DNA of 64,000 nucleotides from the NCBI GenBank assembly GCA_015231375.1, contig JADGBT010000018.1:1-64000 (forward strand). Direction: 5' to 3'. Below, one piece after another: positions 7,864-18,271 of the stretch (position 1 is its first letter; each line of letters begins with the position of its first letter). The notes under the pieces are model-generated. The model saw nothing but the letters and a program-made list of their open reading frames with translations, was not told where the DNA came from and did not search any database. Made by a program: the position numbers and the translations under genes. The stretch comes from Magnetococcales bacterium. Its GTDB lineage: Bacteria > Pseudomonadota > Magnetococcia > Magnetococcales > Magnetaquicoccaceae.

Positions 7864-9597
7864 ATGACCGATCATCCCGACACTCCGGCGGTCATCGACA
7901 GGACCAGCCAAACCTCACCGGACGACTGCCGACTCCTGATCGAAAACCTCCCGGATGGACTCCTGGTGCATCGCGACGGCATCATTCTGATGGCCAATCG
8001 CGTCACGGCGGCCATTCTCGGGCTTGACGAGGCCGACACGCTGACAGGAACGCCCCTGGTTTCGTTTTTCAACAACGACGCCTGGAAACGATTGCTGCAA
8101 TCCATCGACGACCAGCCTCCCATGACCCAGCGCCGCTGGACCGCCGACATGGAACTGACCCGCTGCGACGACCGGGGAGCGGTCATCGACACCGCCACAA
8201 GCTGGACCCTGTTCCAGGGAGAGCCCGCGCTGCTCACCACCCTGCGGGACATCACCCAGCTCAAACGCGGCGAGGAGGAGATGCGCCGCCAAGCCAACTA
8301 CGACACCCTGACCGGCCTGCCCAACCGCAGCCTCTTCCTGGACCGGCTGAACCGGGAACTGATCCGCGCCAGACGCGCCAACAGCCGGGTGGCGCTGATG
8401 TTCATCGATCTGGACCGCTTCAAGTGGGTCAACGACACCCTGGGTCACGCCGCCGGGGATGACCTGTTGCGTCAGACCTCCAAACGCCTGCTGTCGTGTG
8501 TACGCAAATCCGATACCGTGGCGCGCCTCGGCGGAGACGAATTCACCGTGATCCTGCCGGACATGGCCCGAGGCCCCTTCGCGGAACGGGTGGCCGCCGA
8601 AATTCTCTCCCAGTTGGTGAAACCGTTCACGCTCATGGGGCAAGAGGCGTTCATTTCCGGTTCCGTGGGGGTCACGGTGTGTCCCGACGATGGCCAGGAT
8701 CTGGACACGCTGCTCAAAAACGCCGACACAGCCATGTACCGCGCCAAAAGCGACGGACGCAACGCCTACCGTTTCTACACCCCGGACATGCACGCCGAAG
8801 CCGAAGAGCGCATGGCCTTGGAAAAAGATCTCCACCACGCCCTGGAACGCAACCAGCTTGTGGTCCACTATCAGCCCATCGTCAATCTGGCCACCGGTCA
8901 TCTGATCGGCGCGGAAAGCTTCCTGCGCTGGGAACACCCCACCCGTGGCAGCGTCTCTCCCGGCACCTTCGTGCGGCTGGCCGAAGAGATCGGCATGATC
9001 AGCCAGATCACCGCCTGGACCATCCACACCGCCTGCGCCCAGGCCCAGCAGTGGCGTCAACGACCCGACAGCCAGGATTTCATCATTTCGGTCAACATCT
9101 CCTGCACCCGCTGCCGTGAACTCTCCACAGACGACAAAATCCCCGAAATCCTGCGCGCCACCGGTCTGCCCCCCACCGCGCTGGTCCTGGAAATCACCGA
9201 AAACATCCTCTCCGAAGACGAAGACAAGGCCATGGCCATGCTCAACCATCTGAGCCGCCTGGGGGTCAACCTGTGGCTGGACGACTTCGGCACCGGCTAC
9301 TCCTCCTTGAGCGTACTCAGGCGTCTGCCGATCAACGGCATCAAGATCGACCGCACCTTCATCCCCGACATCTCCGTGGACCCGGAGACCAGCATCCTGA
9401 TCCAGGCGATTCTCTCCCTGGCCAACGCCATGCATCACCAGGTGATCGGCGAAGGGATCGAAACCGCCAATCAGGCCGATTTCCTGCGTACCCGAGGATG
9501 CCAGATGGGTCAGGGGTACCTGTTCCATAAACCCGTGGACGCCGCCGCGTTCGAATCCATCCTCGGACGGACCTTTCCGACCGGAATGCCGGGATGA
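7864..9597 (+). CDS. PAS-GGDEF-EAL cyclic-di-GMP protein
   Basis: A 577-residue cytoplasmic protein with no membrane segment. A PAS-like sensor occupies about residues 18-135. The GGDEF domain (about 145-305) has an intact GGDEF at 223-227 and an RKSD inhibitory site at 214-217, so diguanylate cyclase activity with product inhibition is expected. The EAL domain (about 325-570) reads ESFLR at 351-355 instead of EALxR, keeping the catalytic Glu and the Arg but changing the Ala and Leu. DDFGTGYS at 473-480 and the KIDRTF lysine are kept, so phosphodiesterase activity remains plausible. The start has AAGGA about nine bases upstream. The gene stands alone. Confidence 0.93.
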   Translation: MTDHPDTPAVIDRTSQTSPDDCRLLIENLPDGLLVHRDGIILMANRVTAAILGLDEADTLTGTPLVSFFNNDAWKRLLQSIDDQPPMTQRRWTADMELTRCDDRGAVIDTATSWTLFQGEPALLTTLRDITQLKRGEEEMRRQANYDTLTGLPNRSLFLDRLNRELIRARRANSRVALMFIDLDRFKWVNDTLGHAAGDDLLRQTSKRLLSCVRKSDTVARLGGDEFTVILPDMARGPFAERVAAEILSQLVKPFTLMGQEAFISGSVGVTVCPDDGQDLDTLLKNADTAMYRAKSDGRNAYRFYTPDMHAEAEERMALEKDLHHALERNQLVVHYQPIVNLATGHLIGAESFLRWEHPTRGSVSPGTFVRLAEEIGMISQITAWTIHTACAQAQQWRQRPDSQDFIISVNISCTRCRELSTDDKIPEILRATGLPPTALVLEITENILSEDEDKAMAMLNHLSRLGVNLWLDDFGTGYSSLSVLRRLPINGIKIDRTFIPDISVDPETSILIQAILSLANAMHHQVIGEGIETANQADFLRTRGCQMGQGYLFHKPVDAAAFESILGRTFPTGMPG

Positions 9598-9711
9598 GGC
9601 ACAAATAACGGTTGCATCGATGCCGCCAATACGCGAGAATCATAGTTCAAACATGAGCATGCCGTCTTCTCATTCATCCGGCCAAATCCATCGACTGAAG
9701 GATTACACCAC

Positions 9712-10671
9712 ATGAAACCAAACCGTCTTCCAACCCTGGCACTGATCTCACTGGGCCTTGTCTCCCTGGGCGTAGCCTCCTGCGTTCCCCAACAACACGT
9801 GGTACAGAGCTGGCAGGTCGCCTCGCCCCGTATCAACGAAGGATGGAAAGGCAACAACGGTCAGATCCAATGGCATCCCCAGACAGGGCAACAGACCTTG
9901 GCATCGATCGGAACCCAATGCTTCTTCTGTGGCGACGGAATCGACACGGACACGGATGGCATTTTCGACAACCGCGACGAATGTCCCGGCACCCCCAAAG
10001 GGGTGAAGGTCTACTGGCAGGCGGAACATTTCGGTCGGAACGAAACCTCGATCGGTCGGCCCGGCTGTCCCTTCGACGGCGATCTGGATGGAGTCCCGGA
10101 CTACCAGGACAGCTGCCCGGATACGGCCCGCGACATCAAGGTCGATGGCATGGGATGTCCACTGGACACCGATCAGGACCGTGTTCCGGACGACCGTGAC
10201 AAATGCCCCAACACCGTCCACGGCGCCGTGGTCGATCCGAACGGATGCCCCCTGGATGCCGACGCCGATGGCGTCAACAACGATCGGGACAAATGTCCCA
10301 ACACCCCGATCGGGGCCAGGGTCAACCAGTTGGGATGCTGGATACTGGAAAATCTCCAGTTCTCCTTCGGCAGTGCCCAAATCAATTCCACCTCCCTGCC
10401 CACCCTCAACCGGGCCGTGGACGTGCTGGCGGACAATCCGAAAGTGAAAGTGGAAGTGCAAGGCCACACGGACAACGTCGGTGGTGAAAAACAGAATCTT
10501 CTCTTGTCGCAGCGGCGGGCCGACGCGGTGCGCGATTACCTGATCTCCCGTGGCATCGCCTCCGACACTCTCACAAGCAAAGGGTTCGGCTTCTCCCAAC
10601 CCCTGGCCAAGGCCAACGACCCGGTAAGCCGCGCCATCAACCGGCGGGTGGAACTCAAACCCATACCGTAA
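9712..10671 (+). CDS. OmpA-family lipoprotein with thrombospondin type 3 repeats
   Basis: A 319-residue outer-membrane-associated protein. Residues 1-24 are a lipoprotein signal ending in the lipobox GVASC, so Cys24 should be lipidated. Four calcium-binding TSP3-type repeats follow (for example DTDTDGIFDNRDECPGT and DADADGVNNDRDKCPNT), with paired cysteines. The C-terminal about 110 residues are an OmpA peptidoglycan-binding domain (QGHTDNVG, LSQRRADAV, NRRVEL). The role is likely anchoring the envelope to peptidoglycan. GAAGGA stands nine bases before the ATG. Confidence 0.93.
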   Translation: MKPNRLPTLALISLGLVSLGVASCVPQQHVVQSWQVASPRINEGWKGNNGQIQWHPQTGQQTLASIGTQCFFCGDGIDTDTDGIFDNRDECPGTPKGVKVYWQAEHFGRNETSIGRPGCPFDGDLDGVPDYQDSCPDTARDIKVDGMGCPLDTDQDRVPDDRDKCPNTVHGAVVDPNGCPLDADADGVNNDRDKCPNTPIGARVNQLGCWILENLQFSFGSAQINSTSLPTLNRAVDVLADNPKVKVEVQGHTDNVGGEKQNLLLSQRRADAVRDYLISRGIASDTLTSKGFGFSQPLAKANDPVSRAINRRVELKPIP

Positions 10672-10698
10672 TGGCCCCGCCCACCCTGCTCGGGTTGC

Positions 10699-10737
10699 CG
10701 CGCCTCCGACTTCGTATGAACCGAAGCCGGAGGCGCG
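10699..10737. other. Strong stem-loop between convergent genes
   Basis: A near-perfect inverted repeat (CGCGCCTCCG ... CGGAGGCGCG with an inner CTTCG ... CGAAG) between the OmpA-like gene and the convergent response-regulator gene. It is followed by an A-run rather than a T-run on the plus strand, so it is not a canonical intrinsic terminator on either strand, but it may still end transcription or protect 3' ends. Confidence 0.5.
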
Positions 10738-10818
10738 AAAAAACGCCCTGTCGTCCGCAAACCCCACGCCCGACCTGAAGACGCACCGAGACCGGGCACC
10801 CGACAAAACGACCACCGG

Positions 10819-11454
10819 CTAAAGCGACAGGGCATTCTCCATGGCATAGCGAACCAGATCCGCCGTCGAGCCTTCGATCCCGAGCTTTTCCTTGATGCGA
10901 CGGCGATAGGTGGTCACCGTGCTGGGACTCAGTTGCAACTCCTCGGCGATGCGGGAGACCGTGTATCCACGGGAAATCAGCAATAAAATGGTGAACTCCT
11001 GCGCCGAAAGCCGATCGTGGAGCGGGCCGGAGGGCTTCGGGGAGAAAGTGTCGGCAAAATGGCACCGCATCTCATCGGTCAGGAAGAACTCTCCCCCGGC
11101 CACCATCCGGATGGCCCGCAACAGTTCTCCGGCCAAACTCGACTTGTCGATGAAACCGCTGGCCCCGCTCTGCATCAGCCTTCTGACCAGGTGGAAATCC
11201 CGATACATGGTCAGAATCAGCACTTTCCGGTCACAACCGGAGGCCCGCACCTTCCGCAGCACCTCCAGGCCGTTAATGTCCGGCAGATTGACATCCAACA
11301 ACGCCACATCCCAGTCCAGACTGGCGATCATGGCCAAACCCTGCCCGCCACTCCCCGCCTCCCCAACGACACACAGATCCGTTTCCGGTTCGATCAGGGA
11401 TTTCAGTCCATCACGTATAACACCATGGTCATCAATAATTATTATTTTGATCAT
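10819..11454 (-). CDS. NarL/FixJ-type response regulator
   Basis: A 211-residue two-domain regulator. The receiver domain has the acidic pair D8-D9, the phospho-acceptor D54 (ALLDVNLPD) and the conserved Thr and Lys (LILTMYRD, FIDKSS). The C-terminal LuxR-type helix-turn-helix covers about residues 145-205 (LSAQEFTILLLISRGY, SPSTVTTYRRRIKEKL). I chose the ATG at 11454, which has AGGGGG about nine bases upstream; an in-frame GTG at 11472 would add six residues. The large hybrid kinase gene ends 341 bases upstream on the same strand and is a plausible partner, which is an inference. Confidence 0.93.
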   Translation of the reverse strand: MIKIIIIDDHGVIRDGLKSLIEPETDLCVVGEAGSGGQGLAMIASLDWDVALLDVNLPDINGLEVLRKVRASGCDRKVLILTMYRDFHLVRRLMQSGASGFIDKSSLAGELLRAIRMVAGGEFFLTDEMRCHFADTFSPKPSGPLHDRLSAQEFTILLLISRGYTVSRIAEELQLSPSTVTTYRRRIKEKLGIEGSTADLVRYAMENALSL

Positions 11455-11795
11455 CTTATTTACCCCCTGCACTGGTCCAACTCATGGGGAAAATGTTATC
11501 ACACACCCCCCATGCATGCACGGTCTGTCCCACATCAATTATGAAAAATTTGCAGAAAAATTGCTATCCATCCGAATTCCGTCCATAAAAACAACCTTGG
11601 CACCATAACCAATCCCACCACCTGACAACAAGAACAGAGGCAATGGACAACATGTAGAGAATTAACATTAATTAATATTACACACAAACCACTTCTCACC
11701 GTAAAACCGAATGGTCCATGCCCCAAGAACAAACGCCTGCGGACATGGACCCCTTTTCCGTCCGGTCTCTTCACCCCGGTCTCTTCATCCCGGTC
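11455..11795. other. AT-rich gap between kinase and regulator genes
   Basis: About 340 bases without a gene, noticeably more AT-rich than its surroundings, including a TTAATTAA-type palindromic stretch near 11660-11680. It must hold the promoter of the response-regulator gene. I find no convincing -35/-10 pair, RNA or repeat. Confidence 0.4.
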
Positions 11796-14762
11796 TCACG
11801 CCCCGTCTCCGACACCAGAGATGCCACGCAACACGTCCAACAACGCCTGTTTGCGAATCGGCTTGGAGAGGTATTCCGTACACCCTGCCTCGCGACTGCG
11901 TTCCATCTCCCCTTCCATGGCATGCGCCGACAAGGCGATGATCGGCACCGGCTTGAGTCCCTGCTCCCGTTCCCACTGCCGAATGGTGCGGGCTGCGGTA
12001 TAACCGTCCATGCGGGGCATCTGCACATCCATCACCACCACATCGAACCCCTCGACCCGCATCCGTTCCACAGCCTCCAGGCCATCGTTCACCATCACCA
12101 GTCGATGGGGTGTCGTCGCCAGATAGGCGTCGAGCAGAAAACGGTTCTCCTCCACATCCTCAGCCACCAGAATGCGCAATACCCGATCTGCGGGCTGCGC
12201 ATTCTTTCCGGTCGGAAGCGGCGCAGGGGACGGCGCAGGGGACAGCGCGCGGCGTACCGGCAACGTGAACGCGAACAGACTGCCCTCTCCGGGCGCGCTC
12301 TCCACCCAGATGCGTCCCCCCATCAACCCCACCAACCGCTGACAAATGGTCAATCCCAATCCCGTCCCCCCGTAACGCCGGGTGATCCCCGCGTCGGCCT
12401 GGGTGAACCGCTCGAACACATGCTCCATCTGCTCCGGCGTCATGCCGATCCCGGTATCCACCACCTGCCACAACAAAGTCTCCGGCTCCACCGGATGCCA
12501 GAAAACCCCCACATCCACCCGTCCCTGATCGGTGAACTTGATCCCATTGCCCAACACATTGAGCAAGACCTGACGCACCCGGCCATCATCCCCCATCATG
12601 CTGTCGGGCAACCCCTCCCCCAACGCCACCCCGAGAATCAAACCCTTCTCCTCGGCGACCACGCGCAGCAACCGCGCGGTCTCCTCCACCACCTGACGGG
12701 GAGAAAAAGGCAGATCCACCAGAGTGATGCGACCGGCCTCGATCCGCGAAAAATCCAGCACGTCGTTGATCACCGTCAGCAACGCCCGACCCGAATGGTG
12801 CATGGTCTCGGCAAAACGACGCTGTTCCACGGTGAGTTCGGTTTCCAGCAACATTTCGGACATGCCCAGCACCCCATTCATCGGCGTGCGAATCTCGTGG
12901 CTCATGGCCGCCAAAAACTCCCCTTTGACCCGCGCGGCCCGTTCCGCCTGATCCTTGGCGAAACGCAACTCCATCTCGGTCCGCTTGCGCACCGTGATGT
13001 CCCGGAACACCACCACCGCACCCCGCACCTCCCCATCCCGCACAATCGGCGAGGCGGTCAGCGTGACCGGAAAACCACTGCCATCCCGACGCCACAACCA
13101 CTCCTGATCCGAACTGACCTCGTTGCCCCGCTCCAACACCTCGCACAACAGACATTCGGACGCGGTCAGAAAAGAACCATCCGCCTGGGAGTGGTGAAAC
13201 AAGGCGTGCGACTCCTTCCCCAGCACCTCCTCCTCACGCCAACCCAGACTCTTGAGCGCCGACGGGTTGATGAAGGAAATGCGCCAATCCCGCCCCACCA
13301 CATACAGCCCCTCGGCCAAGGTGGCGGTGATCTCTCGCAACCGCTGCTCGTTTTCGCGCAAGGCCGCCTCCGCCCGCTTGCCCTCGGTCATGTCGGTAAA
13401 AATCCACATCCGCCCCCGAAAACCGTTCCGACTGGCCAATGGCGCGGAATAACGCTCAAAGATGCGTCCGTCCAGAAACTCCACCAGATCGGCACCGCTC
13501 TCGTCACCGCGATACAGTTCCTGCACCCTGGCCAGAAACCGCTCCGGCCGGACCAGTTGATTCAACACAAAACGCAACAACTCCTCATCGCGACCTTCCC
13601 GCATCCACGCGCTCGGAATGCGCCACATCTGCAAGAATCGATCGTTGGCACGCAGCACCCGCCCGTTCTCATCCACCACCAGAATCCCATCCCGGCTGGA
13701 TTCAAACGTGGCGCGCAGAATCTCTTCGCTGCTACGCAACAAGGATTCGGTTTCCAGTGTCCGGCGACGGTGGCCATACGCTTCGATAATCCGGGCACAG
13801 GCTGCAACCACCGGTTCCAGGGCCTCCACCACCCCCGCATCATACCCCTGGGGACGATTGGCCAAACCCAACACCCCGACAACCCCCTTCCCACGCTTCA
13901 CCGGCATCCCCAGAAAAGAGGCCAAAGGGGGATGATCCAGCGGCAGTCCGCAGCGACCGGGATCGTCGATCGCCTGGTTGACGAGGATCGGTTGCCCGGT
14001 GCGCACCGGCACGACAAACAGACACGACTCCTCCACGCAACAGATGTCCGTGCGTTCCCTCTCCACAAAAGAGGCATGCACCCACGTCTCTCCGCTCACA
14101 CGGGAGGTGGCCAGATGACGCAACGCCCAGGAGGTTCCATCCTCTGCCAGAACGGTTTCGGTGATGAAACCATACCGGCTGCCGGTGAACCGCAAAATTT
14201 CCAACAATAAGGTATTGAACAGCGTGTCGGGATGGGAATCTTCGATGAACAGTCCCTGAATGCGCGTGATGCAGGCAATCTGAAGTTGCAATGGTTGCTT
14301 GGCCGCCATCCATTCGGCTTCGGCCTTTTTACGGGCCGCGATCTCCTCGGCCATGGCGACCTGGAGAAGATGATCACGGGTGACGTCCCGGCCTGCGGCA
14401 TACACCGCCCGACCATCCCCCACCCCGGTCCACTCGGTCCAGATCACCTGACCCAATCGGTGGATCAACCGAATCTTGGAACCCTCGCGGGTTTCACCCT
14501 CGAAGACCCGCCGGATCCCCTCCAAAACGACAACCCGATCCTCGGGATGGATCCGCTCGGCCAACGGCTGCGCCAGCAACGCATCGATGGAGAGTCCCAA
14601 CGCGGCCGCCAAGGCGGGATTCACCCGGATCCACTCCCCGTTTCTCCCCAGAACGCAAAACAATCCTGAAGAAAGATCAAAGAACCGATCCCGTTCCTCC
14701 TCGGCTGCAACAGGCCGCTCGATCTGGTCGCTCACCCAATCCTCTTTTTCCAAGACCGTCAT
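11796..14762 (-). CDS. Hybrid sensor histidine kinase (PAS-GAF-PAS-PAS-HisKA-HATPase-REC)
   Basis: A 988-residue soluble hybrid kinase with no clear membrane segment. In order: PAS (about 26-135), GAF (about 170-330), two further PAS domains (about 345-460 and 470-590), HisKA with the phospho-acceptor His at about 622 ([13 protein letters not shown]), HATPase (DTGIGM, GGTGLGL boxes) and a C-terminal receiver ([13 protein letters not shown] with its Asp). It should sense a soluble intracellular signal through the PAS and GAF domains and pass phosphate through its own receiver. The start at 14762 avoids overlap with the upstream small gene; an earlier in-frame start at 14846 would overlap it by 53 bases. 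The neighbouring hemerythrin suggests an oxygen-related role. Confidence 0.92.
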   Translation of the reverse strand: MTVLEKEDWVSDQIERPVAAEEERDRFFDLSSGLFCVLGRNGEWIRVNPALAAALGLSIDALLAQPLAERIHPEDRVVVLEGIRRVFEGETREGSKIRLIHRLGQVIWTEWTGVGDGRAVYAAGRDVTRDHLLQVAMAEEIAARKKAEAEWMAAKQPLQLQIACITRIQGLFIEDSHPDTLFNTLLLEILRFTGSRYGFITETVLAEDGTSWALRHLATSRVSGETWVHASFVERERTDICCVEESCLFVVPVRTGQPILVNQAIDDPGRCGLPLDHPPLASFLGMPVKRGKGVVGVLGLANRPQGYDAGVVEALEPVVAACARIIEAYGHRRRTLETESLLRSSEEILRATFESSRDGILVVDENGRVLRANDRFLQMWRIPSAWMREGRDEELLRFVLNQLVRPERFLARVQELYRGDESGADLVEFLDGRIFERYSAPLASRNGFRGRMWIFTDMTEGKRAEAALRENEQRLREITATLAEGLYVVGRDWRISFINPSALKSLGWREEEVLGKESHALFHHSQADGSFLTASECLLCEVLERGNEVSSDQEWLWRRDGSGFPVTLTASPIVRDGEVRGAVVVFRDITVRKRTEMELRFAKDQAERAARVKGEFLAAMSHEIRTPMNGVLGMSEMLLETELTVEQRRFAETMHHSGRALLTVINDVLDFSRIEAGRITLVDLPFSPRQVVEETARLLRVVAEEKGLILGVALGEGLPDSMMGDDGRVRQVLLNVLGNGIKFTDQGRVDVGVFWHPVEPETLLWQVVDTGIGMTPEQMEHVFERFTQADAGITRRYGGTGLGLTICQRLVGLMGGRIWVESAPGEGSLFAFTLPVRRALSPAPSPAPLPTGKNAQPADRVLRILVAEDVEENRFLLDAYLATTPHRLVMVNDGLEAVERMRVEGFDVVVMDVQMPRMDGYTAARTIRQWEREQGLKPVPIIALSAHAMEGEMERSREAGCTEYLSKPIRKQALLDVLRGISGVGDGA

Positions 14763-14793
14763 GCCAACGGATCCAAACAGCGGCCATTCTTCT

Positions 14794-15057
14794 TCAAGAC
14801 GGCACGGACGGACTCCCCGAGGCCGCCGGAGCCTGACGCAACACACCGGCTTCGACCAGTTTCTCGACCACCTGCCGACTCATGCCATACGCGCGCAGAA
14901 ATCCATCCAGCGGCATGACCAGACGGGATCGGGTCTCCAGCTTTGGGTTGTTCTGATCCAGGTTGGTGGGATCCAGTGTGGAGAGTTCGATCCGCACGAT
15001 ATTGCCGGTCACAACGATATTGCCAAAAGTGTCGCAGTAGTTCTCTTGAATGGTCAT
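14794..15057 (-). CDS. Small conserved-looking protein of unknown function
   Basis: An 87-residue protein. The ATG at 15057 has GGGAG eight bases upstream; an open frame extends further 5' but without a ribosome site. The sequence starts [20 protein letters not shown] and holds a possible beta-rich N-half followed by two helices ([25 protein letters not shown]). I see no catalytic motif and do not recognise the family with confidence. It ends 31 bases before the hybrid kinase start, so the two are probably co-transcribed and it may serve that signalling pathway. Confidence 0.65.
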   Translation of the reverse strand: MTIQENYCDTFGNIVVTGNIVRIELSTLDPTNLDQNNPKLETRSRLVMPLDGFLRAYGMSRQVVEKLVEAGVLRQAPAASGSPSVPS

Positions 15058-15321
15058 GCTTGCAGCTCCCAATCCTGTCATTCCATTTCGGTTTCCGTTC
15101 CCAACGCCTTGCCTCAAGGCGGACATCCCGAAAGGCGCACCTTCCCGGGATCGGACTCCATAGTCATGATTCAGGATGGGAAAGTCAAGATTTTCATGGC
15201 GACCGGCAAACCGGAACCTCAAAAAAAAGCTCCGGCACTCTTGCGGGCAGGCGCGCGAAAACAAAGAACAAACGCGGGAGGGAAACGGGAAACTTCAGAC
15301 CCGAAACCGAAAAAAGACCGG

Positions 15322-15762
15322 TCACTCCGGAGACTGGATATGATGCTCAAGCAGATAGTCACACAACTCCCGATCCACGACCGAGATGTGATGTTCCAAC
15401 CAACCCAACAAAAAAACGGCCACTTCCCCCGCGATGGCGCGTTTCTCCTCCAGGGAGCCCGCCAGGACAAACCGACCCCGCAACTGTCCCACCTGCAAGG
15501 CGAGACTACGGTGTTCGCGGATGTGACTCTCCGTGCCGGGAAACCCGCAAGAACGCATGAACTCCTCCTCATGCCTGAAATGGGTACCCGCGTAACTGTT
15601 CAGGGAGAGGAAAACGAATTCGAGTTCATAACTGTCCTCGCCCTGCTGCTGCGAGCGAAGCAGTTCATGATACATGGCGAAAATCAATTCATGCTGGGTA
15701 TCGATGGAAGGACACCCGAGTCGGAATTGCTCCGGCATGCGACTCCGTTGATGCTCTGACAT
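15322..15762 (-). CDS. Bacteriohemerythrin (single-domain)
   Basis: A 146-residue O2-binding di-iron protein. All ligand motifs are present: H in DTQHELIF, HxxxE in HFRHEEEFM, HxxxH in HIREH, and HHxxxxD in the WLEHHISVVD region. It probably binds, delivers or scavenges oxygen for oxygen-sensitive enzymes. The ATG at 15762 has GGAAG eight bases upstream; a GTG two codons earlier is less likely. The upstream gene is icd, and its intrinsic terminator ends right at this ribosome site, so expression may depend partly on read-through. Confidence 0.92.
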   Translation of the reverse strand: MSEHQRSRMPEQFRLGCPSIDTQHELIFAMYHELLRSQQQGEDSYELEFVFLSLNSYAGTHFRHEEEFMRSCGFPGTESHIREHRSLALQVGQLRGRFVLAGSLEEKRAIAGEVAVFLLGWLEHHISVVDRELCDYLLEHHIQSPE

Positions 15763-15776
15763 GGACACGTCTTCCC

Positions 15777-15815
15777 AAAAAAGGCCATGAAGCCGCCAAA
15801 CACGGCTTCATGGCC
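15777..15815 (-). terminator. Intrinsic terminator of icd
   Basis: A perfect 13-bp stem (GGCCATGAAGCCG / CGGCTTCATGGCC) with a 7-base loop, followed on the minus strand by TTTTTT. It lies 25 bases after the icd stop and directly before the ribosome site of the hemerythrin gene. Confidence 0.9.
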
Positions 15816-15839
15816 CATGAGGTCAAAACAACACGATCA

Positions 15840-18062
15840 TCAACCGATGATGGCGTTCAGGGTGGGGCTTGGGCGCTGGGCCACGGCCACCTTGGCCGGA
15901 TCGGTGTGATAATAACCACCCAGATCGATGCGCGTTCCCTGGCCGGTCTTCAACTCCTCCAGAATCCGGGCATCCTGGCTCGCCATCTGCTGGGCCATGG
16001 CGGCAAAATGACTCTTGAGCTCGGCATCCTCGTCCTGCTCGGCCAAGGCCTGCGCCCAGTGCTTGGCGATGTAGTAGTGGCTGCCTTTGTTGTCGTTCTC
16101 GCCCACGGCGCGGCCCGGGGACATGTTGTTGTCCAACAGCTTGCCGATGGCCAGATCCAGAGTCTTGGCCAAAACCGCAGCCTTGGGATTGTTGCGGGTC
16201 TGGGCCAGATGCTCCAGCGAGGCGCCGAAGGCGGAAAACTCACCCAAAGAGTCCCAACGCAGATGCCCCTCTTCCACGAACTGCTGCACGTGCTTGGGCG
16301 CGGAACCGCCGGCACCGGTCTCGAACAATCCACCCCCCTGCATCAAAGGAACGATGGAGAGCATCTTGGCGCTGGTGCCCAACTCCAGGATCGGGAACAA
16401 ATCGGTGAGATAATCCCGCAACACGTTGCCGGTGACCGAAATGGTATCCTGGCCATCCTTCATGCGTTGCAAGGAGAGGGTGGCGGCATCCTCCGGGGAC
16501 ATGATGCGGATATCCAGCCCCGAAGTATCGTGATTCTTGAGATAGACCGTGACCTTGGCAATCAACTGGGCGTCGTGGGGACGGGCCTGGTCGAGCCAGA
16601 AGATCGCCGGCATGCCGCTCAAACGGGCCCGATTGACCGCCAGCTTCACCCAGTCCTGGATCGCCGCGTCGGTGGCCTGACACAGGCGCCAGATGTCACC
16701 CGTTTCCACCGTATGCTCCATCAGGGTGGCTCCGGCGGCGTCGATGACGCGGATCACCCCATGGCCAGGAGCCTTGAAGGTGGTGTTGTGCGAGCCATAC
16801 TCCTCGGCCTTCTGGGCCATCAGCCCCACGTTGGGCACGCTGCCCATGGTGGCGGGATTGAAGGCGCCATGCTGCTTGCAGAACTTGACCGTGGCATCGT
16901 ACACCCCGGAATAACACCGATCCGGAATCACCGCCTTGGTGTCGTTGGCCTTGCCATCCGGACCCCAACCCTTGCCGCCGTTGCGGATCATGGCGGGCAT
17001 GGAGGCGTCGATGATGATGTCGCTGGGAACGTGCAGATTGGTGATGCCCCGATCCGAATCCACCATGTAAAGGGTGGGACCGTTGGCGAAACCGGCCTGG
17101 ATGTCGGCCTCGATCGACTGACGTTGCGCTTCCGGAAGGGTGGCGATCTTGGCGAGCACGTCGCCGAAACCGTTGTTGGGATCCACGCCAAGCTGGGCGA
17201 AGGTGGCGGCGTGTTTGTCGAACAGATCCTTGAAGAAAACCGTCACCGCGTGTCCGAACATGATCGGGTCGGAGACCTTCATCATGGTGGCTTTCAGGTG
17301 CAAAGAGAAGAGCACGCCCTGTTGTTTGGCCTCTTCGATCTGCTCGGCCAGAAACGCGCGCAACTGCCTGACGCTCATGAAGGTGCCATCGATGACATCG
17401 GCCTTCTTCAAAGGCACCTTGTCCTTCAACACCGTCACCGCGCCATCGGCGCCCACGAACTCGATGCGGGCATTGCCCACCGAGGAGTCACCGACGGTCA
17501 AGGATTTCTCATTGGCGAAAAAGTCGCCTCTGGTCATGGAGGCCACGTGGGTCTTGGAAGTCGGACTCCAGGCACCCATTTTATGGGGATTCTTTTTGGC
17601 GAACGCTTTGACGGAAAGCGGAGCGCGGCGATCCGAATTGCCCTCCCGGAGAACCGGATTGACCGCGCTGCCCTTGATCTTGTCGTAACGGGCGCGGGCT
17701 TCGCGTTCTTCGTCGGTTTTGGGATCGTCCGGAAAATCGGGGATATCGTATCCCTGGGACTGCAACTCCTTGATGGCGGCCTTCAACTGGGGAAGCGAGG
17801 CGCTGACGTTGGGGAGCTTGATGACATTGGCTTCCGGAGTTTTGACCAGTTCACCCAACTCGGCCAGATCATCGGGCTGTCTTTGAGCCGGAGTCAGTTT
17901 CTCCGGAAAATTGGCGATGATCCGTCCGGCGAGCGAAATATCCCTGGTCCCGATGGTGATGCCTGCCACACGGGTAAACGATTGGAGGATGGGGAGAAAC
18001 GAACCACTGGCCAGCTCGGGGGCCTCATCGACCTTGGTGTAGATGATATCCGGTTGTGACAT
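15840..18062 (-). CDS. icd: Monomeric isocitrate dehydrogenase (NADP-type)
   Basis: A 740-residue enzyme, the normal length for the monomeric IDH family, which is unrelated in length to the dimeric type of about 415 residues. The family motif [14 protein letters not shown] is at about residues 134-147, followed by the KTHVASM region. It interconverts isocitrate and 2-oxoglutarate plus CO2 in the cytoplasm. In the green sulfur bacterium Chlorobium limicola a monomeric IDH works in the carboxylating direction of the reductive TCA cycle. The neighbouring kor, suc, frd and por genes make the same role likely here, which is an inference. CAGGAG stands ten bases before the ATG, and a promoter lies at 18141-18169. 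Confidence 0.95.
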   Translation of the reverse strand: MSQPDIIYTKVDEAPELASGSFLPILQSFTRVAGITIGTRDISLAGRIIANFPEKLTPAQRQPDDLAELGELVKTPEANVIKLPNVSASLPQLKAAIKELQSQGYDIPDFPDDPKTDEEREARARYDKIKGSAVNPVLREGNSDRRAPLSVKAFAKKNPHKMGAWSPTSKTHVASMTRGDFFANEKSLTVGDSSVGNARIEFVGADGAVTVLKDKVPLKKADVIDGTFMSVRQLRAFLAEQIEEAKQQGVLFSLHLKATMMKVSDPIMFGHAVTVFFKDLFDKHAATFAQLGVDPNNGFGDVLAKIATLPEAQRQSIEADIQAGFANGPTLYMVDSDRGITNLHVPSDIIIDASMPAMIRNGGKGWGPDGKANDTKAVIPDRCYSGVYDATVKFCKQHGAFNPATMGSVPNVGLMAQKAEEYGSHNTTFKAPGHGVIRVIDAAGATLMEHTVETGDIWRLCQATDAAIQDWVKLAVNRARLSGMPAIFWLDQARPHDAQLIAKVTVYLKNHDTSGLDIRIMSPEDAATLSLQRMKDGQDTISVTGNVLRDYLTDLFPILELGTSAKMLSIVPLMQGGGLFETGAGGSAPKHVQQFVEEGHLRWDSLGEFSAFGASLEHLAQTRNNPKAAVLAKTLDLAIGKLLDNNMSPGRAVGENDNKGSHYYIAKHWAQALAEQDEDAELKSHFAAMAQQMASQDARILEELKTGQGTRIDLGGYYHTDPAKVAVAQRPSPTLNAIIG

Positions 18063-18140
18063 CGTGCTTGAACTCCTGAAGGTAGAATCTGTTGCGGATG
18101 GACTGACAACCGGCTCCTGACCAAGAGCAGGCGCGACGAG

Positions 18141-18169
18141 CCTTTAGTTGGATGACGCCGGATTGTCAA
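18141..18169 (-). promoter_or_regulatory. Candidate promoter of icd
   Basis: On the minus strand, TTGACA (18164-18169), a 17-base spacer, then TAAAGG (18141-18146). The -35 is perfect and the -10 weak. The start codon of icd is 79 bases downstream. Confidence 0.5.
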
Positions 18170-18214
18170 GCGTAGCCACCGGGTGATCAACCACCGGGTG
18201 GAAGCTTAAGCCGG

Positions 18215-18249
18215 AGGTCGGCCCCCGGGATGAAAAAAGGGGCCGACCT
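18215..18249 (-). terminator. Stem-loop after hppA
   Basis: An 11-bp inverted repeat (AGGTCGGCCCC / GGGGCCGACCT) 22 bases after the hppA stop. On the minus strand the T-run lies in the loop, not after the stem, so termination is likely but the element is not canonical. Confidence 0.5.
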
Positions 18250-18271
18250 TCGACAGGCAGGGAAACAGAAA

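Noticed and set aside
10699-10737. Hairpin as a canonical intrinsic terminator
   Set aside because: The stem is strong, but the run after it is A on the plus strand and there is no T-run on either strand directly after the stem, so I list it only as a stem-loop.
11718-14210. A long plus-strand frame opposite the hybrid kinase
   Set aside because: It is the antisense of the kinase codons, rich in His, Pro and Gln, and has no ribosome site.
15810-18059. A very long open frame on the plus strand opposite icd
   Set aside because: It is the mirror of the icd coding frame in GC-rich DNA. The translation is rich in Gly, His and Arg and shows no domain, whereas the minus strand gives full-length isocitrate dehydrogenase.
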